A stretch of 64,000 nucleotides of DNA from Pyrococcus sp. ST04 (GTDB lineage: Archaea > Methanobacteriota_B > Thermococci > Thermococcales > Thermococcaceae): the NCBI RefSeq assembly GCF_000263735.1, contig NC_017946.1:1-64000 (forward strand), read 5' to 3'. The position numbers and the translations under genes were made by a program. Under the pieces are notes generated by a model, which saw only the letters and a program-made list of their open reading frames with translations, searched no databases and was not told where the DNA came from. Shown here piece after piece: positions 57,032 to 64,000 of this stretch (position 1 is its first letter; every line of letters starts with the position of its first letter).

Positions 57032-58159
57032 TTAAAGCTCAGGTATGTTAAGTGCGATCCTTTTGACTTCTTCCTCCTCAGCAGAAACCGGGGTTTCTTC
57101 CTGGAACGTTACATACCGTGATGTGACTCCAGTAACTATTATCATTACCCTTATCGTCTTCTCAAGCTCGGGCTCAAGCTGGATTCCCCAAATAACCTGA
57201 GCCTTTGGATCAACGTTTCTCGTCACGTATTCAATAATCTGTTGAGCCTCCTCAAGCTTTACATCAGCACCGCTGATGCTTATCAAGGCTCCCTTTGCTC
57301 CACTTATGTCAACATCGAGTAGTGGACTATTAAGTGCCTGTTCAGCTGCCTCCATAGCTCTCTTCTCACTATCGCTTTCTCCGATTCCAATCATCGCAAC
57401 TCCACCATCTTTCATGACAGCCCTAACATCGTTGAAGTCTAAATTGACAAGTCCTGGCTTGGTTATTAGCTCAGTTATCCCTTTTACGGCCTGAACTAGA
57501 ATTTCATCTGCAACCTTAAATGCCATCTGGATTGGGAGCTTTGGTGCAACTTCTAGCAACTTGTCATTCGGGATAACTATTACGGTATCAGAGCTCTTTG
57601 CTAGTCTCTTCAACCCATACTCAGCGTTCTTAGCTCTCCTTATTCCTTCCATAGTGAACGGTAGCGTAACAACAGAAACTGTTAAAGCTCCCATTTTCTT
57701 TGCCATTTCAGCTATAACTGGAGCGGCACCTGTTCCCGTTCCTCCACCAAGACCGCATGTTATGAAGACCATGTCAGCCCCTTCAAGAGCCTCTCTGATT
57801 TCTCTCTCGCTTTCCTTTGCGGCCTCTTCTCCTATTTTTGGATCATTTCCAGCACCTAGTCCTCTAGTAAGTTCCTTACCTATGAGGATTTTTTGATGAG
57901 CTTTAATCTTTAGAAGATCTTGAGCATCGGTGTTTACTGCAATTATCTTTGCACCAGTGACACCAACCTCCATCATCCTATTAACCGTATTTCCACCAGC
58001 ACCACCAACACCAACAACATAAATCCTTGCTTTTATCTGCTCAACTATCTTTTTAAGCTCTTCATCAATGCTTGACTGAGGAACCTGAACTTCCTGAACT
58101 TTCTTCTCCCCACCTTCATTGGCAACCCTTTCAACAACGTTCTCTACAAGCTTCAGCAT
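57032..58159 (-). CDS. ftsZ: Cell division GTPase FtsZ
   Basis: 375 residues. GTP loop [14 protein letters not shown], tubulin signature [10 protein letters not shown], and T7 region [11 protein letters not shown] with the catalytic acid. Forms the ring that constricts the cell. Archaea with FtsZ usually carry two paralogs (FtsZ1 and FtsZ2); this copy heads the secE-spt5-ribosomal run, where FtsZ1 is usually found. ATG follows AGGAGGGGTTGGAAC. Confidence 0.95.
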   Translation of the reverse strand: MLKLVENVVERVANEGGEKKVQEVQVPQSSIDEELKKIVEQIKARIYVVGVGGAGGNTVNRMMEVGVTGAKIIAVNTDAQDLLKIKAHQKILIGKELTRGLGAGNDPKIGEEAAKESEREIREALEGADMVFITCGLGGGTGTGAAPVIAEMAKKMGALTVSVVTLPFTMEGIRRAKNAEYGLKRLAKSSDTVIVIPNDKLLEVAPKLPIQMAFKVADEILVQAVKGITELITKPGLVNLDFNDVRAVMKDGGVAMIGIGESDSEKRAMEAAEQALNSPLLDVDISGAKGALISISGADVKLEEAQQIIEYVTRNVDPKAQVIWGIQLEPELEKTIRVMIIVTGVTSRYVTFQEETPVSAEEEEVKRIALNIPEL

Positions 58160-58213
58160 GTTCCAACCCCTCCTAGGAGATGCTAAAGTCTAAGGGAGGA
58201 TTTAAAGTTAAGA

Positions 58214-58222
58214 AATATATAA
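58214..58222 (-). promoter_or_regulatory. ftsZ operon promoter
   Basis: Minus strand: GTGAAGTTTATATATTTC, a strong TATA (TTTATATAT) that starts just behind the stop of the upstream gene. Transcription should begin near 58191, leaving a 32-base leader that includes AGGAGGGG before the ATG. Confidence 0.65.
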
Positions 58223-58225
58223 ACT

Positions 58226-58642
58226 TCACTCTCCTTTAACCATGACCCTAGGAAGTGGAATCGGATAAGGGATTCTCATTTCTTTAGCTAGGGTCATAAG
58301 CAGAGGCATTAGCTCGGATGTCGTGAAGTTAACTACCTCAGCAACCAAGTCTCCAGGGAGAACTTTTTTCTCCTCCCACTCGTCAAGAATCGAGTCTATA
58401 GCATCCTTATTTTTTGGAAGATAGAACAATCTTATTTTCACATTAACTTTGGCAACTTCCGGATTATACTTTACTTCATAATTTACATCAACTTCTATTC
58501 CCTTAACCCTGCCAGTAGGAAGATAAAGCTCCCCCAATCTAAGGTTCTCTATTCTTGGGTTCAATGATACCTCAACCTTGCCTCCAGGGGTAGGGGATTT
58601 AGTTACCTCTATCCCCAGTATGTTATGTCCAAGTATTGGCAC
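58226..58642 (-). CDS. Conserved protein of unknown function
   Basis: 138 residues. I do not recognise the family. The pattern (IEVTKSPTPGGKVEVSLNPRIENLRLG, YKVKYNPEVAKVNVKIRLFY-like) suggests a beta-rich N-terminal half and a helical C-terminal half ending PYPIPLPRVMV. No signal or membrane segment. GTG start behind CGGTGACAGGAA. It lies 29 bp after another unknown gene and 66 bp before ftsZ on the same strand. Confidence 0.65.
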   Translation of the reverse strand: MPILGHNILGIEVTKSPTPGGKVEVSLNPRIENLRLGELYLPTGRVKGIEVDVNYEVKYNPEVAKVNVKIRLFYLPKNKDAIDSILDEWEEKKVLPGDLVAEVVNFTTSELMPLLMTLAKEMRIPYPIPLPRVMVKGE

Positions 58643-58671
58643 TTCCTGTCACCGATGGTAGGAGAAAATAA

Positions 58672-58944
58672 TCACTTATTAATGTTTGCATGGATTCTTA
58701 GCTTTACGTCCCTAATAACGTCCTCCTTTTTCATATCTGGATTTTTAGAATATAGGTAAGATATGTCCTCTAAGATGTAGAGGAGCTTTTCAAGGATATC
58801 TTTACCATGGTTCCAAGGTGTCGCATACCTAAATTGCAACAGCTCAGCTATCTCATCAACGTCAAATTCAGCTAAAACATTTTCAACTTCCCCTTTTGCT
58901 ACTACAACCTTCTTGCCATTAATAATTAGCGTTATGTCAGACAT
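58672..58944 (-). CDS. Small protein of unknown function
   Basis: 90 residues. A beta hairpin (ITLIINGKKVVVAKG) is followed by helices (FDVDEIAELLQFRYATPWNHG, MKKEDVIRDVKLRIHAN). The family is not known to me. Three ATGs lie close together (58953, 58950, 58944); I use the last, which keeps GATGGAA in front. Same strand as the next unknown gene and ftsZ, so a small operon is likely. Confidence 0.55.
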   Translation of the reverse strand: MSDITLIINGKKVVVAKGEVENVLAEFDVDEIAELLQFRYATPWNHGKDILEKLLYILEDISYLYSKNPDMKKEDVIRDVKLRIHANINK

Positions 58945-59165
58945 TTCCATCATTTAATAGTTTGGAAGTTCAAGTAAATTAACTTTACGTTTTTCCTTAA
59001 ACATCACCTCCCAGACAAAATATAACTCAGCATTCCTCCTAGAGAAGCAAGATTTGCAAAGAAGAGAAAATTTCTCACTTTCCTCATTTGAATGACAAGC
59101 ATTGTCCGAAGGCCACTAAATTAAGGCAAAAGGACAAGAGATCAACATAGCACACTAAAAGTTAG

Positions 59166-59981
59166 TTAATCCTTGATAAACTCAAGGCCAAGCTCCTCTG
59201 CCAGAGATCTTGCCAATTGCCTAGTCTCGCCTCTGCTCCCCTTCCAGTCTACGTAAATCGCCTCAACTTTTTCAGCGAACCTATCTAGGGCCTTAAGAAT
59301 AACCTCTTTAGGAACGGGCTGAGCATACTTTGGCAGGATATGCCCAAATGCAATCTCACTCTCCAAAGCAACTTTAGTCTGTTTAGGGGCATAATGGCCC
59401 CCACCAATCCCAAGGGCAACCTTAAACTTCTTTCCATAGTTTTTAAGGACATAAATTATTGTCTCGGCAATGATTTCCCCAGCCCTATCATTAACCCACT
59501 CTTCTTCACTAGAGCCAATCTCTATGAAAAAGCTAGGAACTTCCAGCTCACTCGGTCCATGGTGAGTTGCCTCATAACAAACTGTCCAACCAAGATCATT
59601 AAGCTCACTCATTTTTAGTAGTGCAAGTTTCATTGCACTTGGAAGGGCTATTGCAAAGCTTTCATCCCTGCCACCATACATAGCCTTTCCCCAGTTCCCA
59701 GTAACGTGAGTAGTTAAAGAAGGAAGCTTCTGCTTACTCGAGTGCCTAGAGGCGAAGGCTATTACCTCGGGCTTAAATCCAAGTTGCTTCTCAATTTCTC
59801 TGTCCAAATAATCGTAGTATATCATCTCATCATTGGTCGTTAGGATTAAGATATCACCCTTCTCATAAATCCTATTTCCATCAAAAACTCTCTCACTCTC
59901 CCTAAAGCCAAAGTGTTCAATTAGCTTTTCCTTTATATTCATTGAAGCCTTGTCAATCTTCGTTGTCATTATAACCTTCAT
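59166..59981 (-). CDS. dtdA: D-aminoacyl-tRNA deacylase DtdA (DTD2/GEK1 type)
   Basis: 271 residues. Hydrolyses D-amino acids wrongly attached to tRNA. Archaeal/plant-type family marks: [19 protein letters not shown] near residue 80, [21 protein letters not shown] near 140, and [11 protein letters not shown]. These conserved His residues sit at the active site. ATG 59981 follows GGTGGCCTGC; the frame is open to 60188 but the extra 69 residues have low-complexity composition and no match. TATA at 60012-60021 (minus). Confidence 0.93.
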   Translation of the reverse strand: MKVIMTTKIDKASMNIKEKLIEHFGFRESERVFDGNRIYEKGDILILTTNDEMIYYDYLDREIEKQLGFKPEVIAFASRHSSKQKLPSLTTHVTGNWGKAMYGGRDESFAIALPSAMKLALLKMSELNDLGWTVCYEATHHGPSELEVPSFFIEIGSSEEEWVNDRAGEIIAETIIYVLKNYGKKFKVALGIGGGHYAPKQTKVALESEIAFGHILPKYAQPVPKEVILKALDRFAEKVEAIYVDWKGSRGETRQLARSLAEELGLEFIKD

Positions 59982-60304
59982 GCAGGCCACCGAAGTAGAA
60001 GTAAGGCCAGAACTTATAAAGATTTCAAAATAAGCCCAACATATGAAGAGAGTATCAACTTCTAGGATAACGGTTTCAAAAGGACAACGAGGTTTTTCAA
60101 AGATGCACTTGAAAAGCCATTCTGGAATTTCTAAAAATTTTTGATATAAAATGTTCGAATTTGGACTTAACATTAAAAGATTAGGCATTATGTGAAATTA
60201 GCTTCAGAGCATTAATACGTGAATTTGAAAAACGTAAAGTATATAAGTGAAATGCTACATAAAATTAAGAACACACTAGTTCATCCATGTACGAGGTGGA
60301 CACT
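59982..60304. other. Divergent regulatory gap with two promoters
   Basis: On the minus side TCTTTATAAGT (60012-60022) is the dtdA TATA box, on the plus side AGTATATAAG (60237-60246) is the TATA for the TAXI transporter, predicting a transcript near 60270. Between them is AT-rich DNA with no gene or RNA I can recognise. Confidence 0.5.
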
Positions 60305-61315
60305 ATGAAGAAAATTGTGCTACCCCTACTTGCAATTCTTTTAATATTTGGGGTTGTTATTTCGGGTTGTATAGGAGGAACCACACAGACAACAACAACT
60401 CAAAAAGAAGTAGTAAAGGAAGTTACAATATACACCGGAGGTACCAGAGGAGTTTATTATCCACTGGGAACAAGATATGCAGAATTACTAAGAAACGCAG
60501 GGATAAACGCAAAGGCAGTAACTAGTGGAGCAAGTGTCTCCAATGCCAAAGCTATTGGGGAAGGAAATGCTCAAGCGGCCATAATGCAGAATGACGTGGC
60601 ATATTATGCCTACCACGGCCTCTACATGTTTGAAGGCAATGCTATAAAGAACTTGAGAGGGGTTGCTGCATTATATCCAGAAACCATTCAGTTTGTAGTA
60701 AGAGCAGACAGCGATATAAAGAGTCTCCAAGATTTAGCTGGGAAGAAGGTAGCAATTGGAGCTCCTGGAAGTGGAACAGCAGTCGCTGCTGAACAAATTC
60801 TTAAAGCGGCTGGAGTATGGGATAAGATACAGAAAGTTAATCAGGACTTCTCCCAAGCAACACAAGCTTTAAAATTGGGACAAATCGACGCCGCTGTTAT
60901 AGTAGCTGGAGCCCCAACACCAGCTGTCGTTGAGATAGCAGTTACAACTCCAGTAAGAATAATTCCCATCCCAGATGATATACTTAAGAAATTGAAAGAG
61001 GAAGGTTACATATTCTACGTTAGGCAGGTGCTACCCAAGGACACATATAAGGGCATGACAGAAGATACTCCAACATTAGCAGTGAAGGCAATCCTCGTGG
61101 TAAGTGCCGACCTTCCAGAGGATCTAGTGTATAAGATGACCAAGGTTCTATTTGACAATGTTGAAGAATTAAGGGCTGTCCACCAGAAGGCTAGATTCAT
61201 AAGCCTGAAAACTGCCCTAGATGGAATGAGTGTTCCTCTTCACCCTGGAGCATATAAGTACTACGAGGAGAAGGGCATCCAGGTTCCAGACGAAATTAAG
61301 CCCCCAAGCGGGTGA
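60305..61315 (+). CDS. TAXI-type TRAP transporter substrate-binding lipoprotein
   Basis: 336 residues. Signal with lipobox (VVISGC), then a Thr-rich linker (GTTQTTTTQK). The binding fold shows IYTGGTRGVYYPLGTRYAE, AIGAPGSGTAVAAEQILKAAGV and LKLGQIDAAVIVAGAPTPAV, all of the TAXI family (COG2358). It catches a solute, probably a dicarboxylate or amino acid such as glutamate, and hands it to the fused permease encoded two genes on. ATG 60305 behind GAGGTGG. Overlaps the next gene by 4 bp. Confidence 0.92.
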   Translation: MKKIVLPLLAILLIFGVVISGCIGGTTQTTTTQKEVVKEVTIYTGGTRGVYYPLGTRYAELLRNAGINAKAVTSGASVSNAKAIGEGNAQAAIMQNDVAYYAYHGLYMFEGNAIKNLRGVAALYPETIQFVVRADSDIKSLQDLAGKKVAIGAPGSGTAVAAEQILKAAGVWDKIQKVNQDFSQATQALKLGQIDAAVIVAGAPTPAVVEIAVTTPVRIIPIPDDILKKLKEEGYIFYVRQVLPKDTYKGMTEDTPTLAVKAILVVSADLPEDLVYKMTKVLFDNVEELRAVHQKARFISLKTALDGMSVPLHPGAYKYYEEKGIQVPDEIKPPSG

Positions 61316-61767
61316 AAAGTTTGAAGCATTTACTTATTTTTATTCCTTTTTTGTTTTTATCATTATTTTTAGTCAAAATTTATGTGCCAACGGAGGAGGT
61401 ATGTTTAATTTCAGAAAGAGGATGTGTGTGCACTCCAACGCCTACTGTCATTAAGGTTGAATATATCCACAGCGTTCAAAGAATTCCAATAACAGAAATA
61501 TTGATAGCAAACTCTTCGGGAATTTTCTTCACAGAAATGATATGGCACGATTTTGGAGCCGGGCTTCCGGAAGAGTTTGATGAGTTTGTAAACGGATCAT
61601 ATGTAATACGCGATAAAAAGTACTTGGGAACAGAGATGGAATATTGGTTTATTCCGGAAAATAATGCTACAATAATTCTTGGATCAAAGGTTGTAGATGT
61701 CAACGGACTAATAACTTTGAGGGTTGAAAAGGTTTCTTACTTAAAGCACAGACTTGGGAGGTGTTGA
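61312..61767 (+). CDS. DUF1850 protein of the TAXI-TRAP operon
   Basis: 151 residues: one N-terminal membrane helix (LIFIPFLFLSLFLVKI), then a short outer beta domain with VEYIHSVQRIPITEIL and FTEMIWHDFGAGLPEEFD, the DUF1850 pattern. Found between binding protein and permease in many TAXI-TRAP operons; role unknown, possibly an accessory to the permease. GTG start overlaps the stop of the binding protein. Its last base is also the first base of the permease ATG (TGATG). Confidence 0.82.
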   Translation: MKSLKHLLIFIPFLFLSLFLVKIYVPTEEVCLISERGCVCTPTPTVIKVEYIHSVQRIPITEILIANSSGIFFTEMIWHDFGAGLPEEFDEFVNGSYVIRDKKYLGTEMEYWFIPENNATIILGSKVVDVNGLITLRVEKVSYLKHRLGRC

Positions 61768-64000
61768 TGGTGGAAGAAGCAAAAAAAGTTGAAGAAATCG
61801 TCACAAGAACGAGGAAGTTGCCAAAAAAATATGAAACGATAATAAAAGTAGCTGCAGTTTTAATTGGTATTTATGAGATAATATTTATTTTCAACTTTAA
61901 TGGGGCACTATATAAGCTCCTCTCTAATATGGGAATAAAACTCGACTTCCTATTATACACCCTCCAGACTCAGCAGGGGGAAGCCTTTATTCTCGCAATG
62001 ATTCTAGTTATGGCTTACCTCCTGTACCCGATGAGAAAAAAGAAAGAGTATTTCGAAAAAATACACCCTATAGACTACTTGTTCCTCGGGTTAAGTTTAC
62101 TCACAATGGGATATCTGTTTTATAGATACCCAGAATATGCCCAAACTGCAACAACATATGGGAGGGACATTATATTTGCATTAATCGCAATTATCGTAGT
62201 CCTCGAGGCTACTAGAAGAGTAATAGGATGGGTGCTCCCTCTAATAGTTAGTATATTCCTCCTCTATGCCCTGCACAATATAGGATTCAATTTGAAAGTT
62301 TTCACTGAGCACATGTACCTTGCAAGTGAGGGAATTTTTGCAACCCCCTTATATGTTATGACAATTTACGTCTTTGCATTCATCTTTTTCGGAGCGTTCC
62401 TTCTCAAAATTGGAATTAGCGACTATATAACAGAGTTCATGATAAGTGTATTTGGATCAAGACCTGGAGGGCCTGCAAAGGCAGCGGTCATAGCTAGCGG
62501 GTTAATGGGAACCGTAAGCGGTTCAAGCGTTGCCAATGTCTTAACAACCGGTACATTTACAATACCATTAATGAAAAAGGCTGGGTATCCGCCAGAAATT
62601 GCTGGGGCTGTAGAACCCGTTGCATCTACGGGAGGACAGTTAATGCCTCCAATAATGGGAGCGGCAGCCTTCATAATGGCGGAGTTTATAGGAGTCCCAT
62701 ATAATAAGATAATAATAGCAGCAGTCTTACCAGCACTTGTATATTACTCAGGAGTGTACTTATTCATAGACAGAGAAACGAAAAGGCTCGGTCTAAAAGG
62801 GATGCCAAAAGAGGAATTCAAACCAATAAGATACTTTTTAAGGAAAAGTTACATACTCCTTCCAATAGTCGTCATAACGATAGCACTAGTATGGGGTATA
62901 CCGGCCCATATCTCCGCGATATCCTCATTAGGGGTAGCTATATGGGTCGCCTGGATCTCAAAAGACAATATACAGGGAAACGAACTGCTATACGTTGCAA
63001 GTGTGATTGCAGGAACAATAGTTATGTTTTCTGGAAGAGGATATCAATTATTAGTCCTCTTGTCCATAATGTTAATTGTATTAGCAATACAAGGGAAATA
63101 CGCAAAATTCAACGAGAAATTATACATAACACTTCTATTTTATGGGTTCATTGTTTTAAACCAAATTGTTGGGATGAATAAAGAGAACCTCTTGTTCTTA
63201 ACGGGAATATTTGGAATAGTGTTCTCCCTAATAGTGGGCCTGCTCTCAAAAACAGAAGACGGAAAGATAATGTTGTCCGCCACATACACATCTATGATAG
63301 AAGCCGGTAAAACGAGTGTGGCAGTAATGCTGGCAGCAGCAAGTGCAGGTTTAATTCAAGGATCTTTAACAATCACAGGATTAGCGAATTCCCTCGGATA
63401 CAAACTAGCATCTTTAACTGGGGGCAATCTATGGCTTCTCCTCATATTCACCATGGTATTCAGCCTTATACTTGGAATGGGAGTTCCTACAACGGCAAAC
63501 TATATCATAACTTCACTAGTCATGGCACCCGCAATTTTTAATGTAGTTCATTCCCTACCCCCATATAATGAGCCAGTTCCAGGATTTTCAACCCCAATAG
63601 CTATGTTAGCAGCCCACTTCTTTGTATTCTACTTTGGAATTCTCGCAGATGTAACACCACCAGTAGCACTTGCAAGCTATGCAGGCTCCACACTAGCCGG
63701 AGGAGACTTCTGGAAAACCGCTATGAACGCAGTAAAATATGCTCTAGCCGGATATTTAGGCCCGTATATATACTTCACACATCCCCAAATGTTCCTAATC
63801 ACAGTCAAACATTGGACCCTTACCACGGCCCTCCAGGTTATATACTACTTTGCAGGGACAATACTCTTAATGTACATGCTATCCATAGCAATCACCGGCT
63901 GGTACAACGGCCGCCTCAAAATGCCATGGAGGATCCTTATGATCGCAGTTGCCCTAGCCTCCACAACACTTCACTACTTACCAATCCTCCTCTCCCTAAT
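61767..64000 (+). CDS. Fused TRAP transporter permease (4TM+12TM), 3' end outside window
   Basis: The frame is open from ATG 61767 through the window edge (744 codons). A short charged N-terminus is followed by the four-helix DctQ-like part and the DctM part: FGAFLLKIGISDYI, GTVSGSSVANVLTTGTFTIP, EPVASTGGQLMPPIMGAAAF, LGMGVPTTANYIITSLVMAP and FGILADVTPPVALASYAGST are the two re-entrant hairpin regions. This is the TIGR02123-like fused TRAP permease that pairs with TAXI proteins and imports solute with Na+ or H+. GGGAGGTGTTG precedes the ATG. Incomplete. Confidence 0.93.
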   Translation, partial: MVEEAKKVEEIVTRTRKLPKKYETIIKVAAVLIGIYEIIFIFNFNGALYKLLSNMGIKLDFLLYTLQTQQGEAFILAMILVMAYLLYPMRKKKEYFEKIHPIDYLFLGLSLLTMGYLFYRYPEYAQTATTYGRDIIFALIAIIVVLEATRRVIGWVLPLIVSIFLLYALHNIGFNLKVFTEHMYLASEGIFATPLYVMTIYVFAFIFFGAFLLKIGISDYITEFMISVFGSRPGGPAKAAVIASGLMGTVSGSSVANVLTTGTFTIPLMKKAGYPPEIAGAVEPVASTGGQLMPPIMGAAAFIMAEFIGVPYNKIIIAAVLPALVYYSGVYLFIDRETKRLGLKGMPKEEFKPIRYFLRKSYILLPIVVITIALVWGIPAHISAISSLGVAIWVAWISKDNIQGNELLYVASVIAGTIVMFSGRGYQLLVLLSIMLIVLAIQGKYAKFNEKLYITLLFYGFIVLNQIVGMNKENLLFLTGIFGIVFSLIVGLLSKTEDGKIMLSATYTSMIEAGKTSVAVMLAAASAGLIQGSLTITGLANSLGYKLASLTGGNLWLLLIFTMVFSLILGMGVPTTANYIITSLVMAPAIFNVVHSLPPYNEPVPGFSTPIAMLAAHFFVFYFGILADVTPPVALASYAGSTLAGGDFWKTAMNAVKYALAGYLGPYIYFTHPQMFLITVKHWTLTTALQVIYYFAGTILLMYMLSIAITGWYNGRLKMPWRILMIAVALASTTLHYLPILLSL

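Noticed and set aside
59982-60188. N-terminal extension of the dtdA frame
   Set aside because: Homologs begin at [10 protein letters not shown]; the TATA box and GGTGG lie inside the extension, so it is not translated.

Overview
The window is chromosomal DNA of a hyperthermophilic euryarchaeon of the order Thermococcales, almost certainly Pyrococcus. The evidence is a CxxD-type [4Fe-4S] ferredoxin nearly identical to the Pyrococcus furiosus protein as I remember it, a heterotrimeric RPA operon, Hef, Spt5, the archaeal P-stalk operon, RaSEA and Taw3, GGTGAT/GAGGTG ribosome binding sites, TTTATA-type promoters and high GC only in the RNA genes. I cannot resolve the species.

Layout. 1-5.1 kb: tail of an unknown gene, a small winged-helix regulator whose frame is broken at a run of six G, a cysteine-cluster protein, Elp3, then a cassette of exported proteins of unknown function. 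5.1-12.0 kb: flavodoxin, nicotinate phosphoribosyltransferase, ferredoxin next to an NfnAB-type flavoprotein pair with a SurR-like site, then a tRNA/RNase P operon (methylthiotransferase, RNA-binding protein, Rnp3). 12.1-20.5 kb: TPR-like protein, a GT-A glycosyltransferase facing two Gfo/Idh oxidoreductases, TpiA, a HAD phosphatase, Pcm and a B12/radical-SAM enzyme. 20.5-21.3 kb: a small decay island around tRNA-His. 21.3-28.7 kb: Taw3, RaSEA, NhaC antiporter, ScpB, the three RPA genes, a PRC-barrel/coiled-coil protein, a SecG gene and a GC-rich structured RNA. 28.7-36.5 kb: Hef, IMPase/FBPase, DUF63, EF-2, Pcc1, Brix protein, Rpo12 and L37Ae. 36.5-41.8 kb: a glycerol/glycerophosphodiester operon. 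41.9-45.4 kb: two MFS transporters with a hydrolase. 45.4-52.5 kb: an ABC-2 exporter, a secreted deacetylase, a C/D box sRNA with a possible second one facing it, GcvPA/GcvPB, a HAD protein and tRNA-Arg. 52.5-60 kb: Dcd and the ftsZ-secE-spt5-L11-L1-L10-L12 block, then DtdA. 60.3-64 kb: a TAXI-TRAP importer whose fused permease runs off the end.

How the genes work together. The glycerol block would take glycerophosphodiesters to glycerol-3-P, phosphorylate glycerol, and oxidise glycerol-3-P to DHAP, which TpiA feeds into central metabolism. Ferredoxin and NfnAB link reduced ferredoxin to NADP(H). Several genes make or repair tRNA (Elp3, the methylthiotransferase, Rnp3, Taw3, RaSEA, Pcc1, DtdA).

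The least explained signals are four scattered copies of a T-rich stretch plus hairpin that resemble IS200/IS605 (TnpB/omega-RNA) right ends, none with a transposase; a divergent pair of C/D-type sRNA geometries; a shared TATA element between secG and a GC-rich RNA; and several palindromes placed on promoters.
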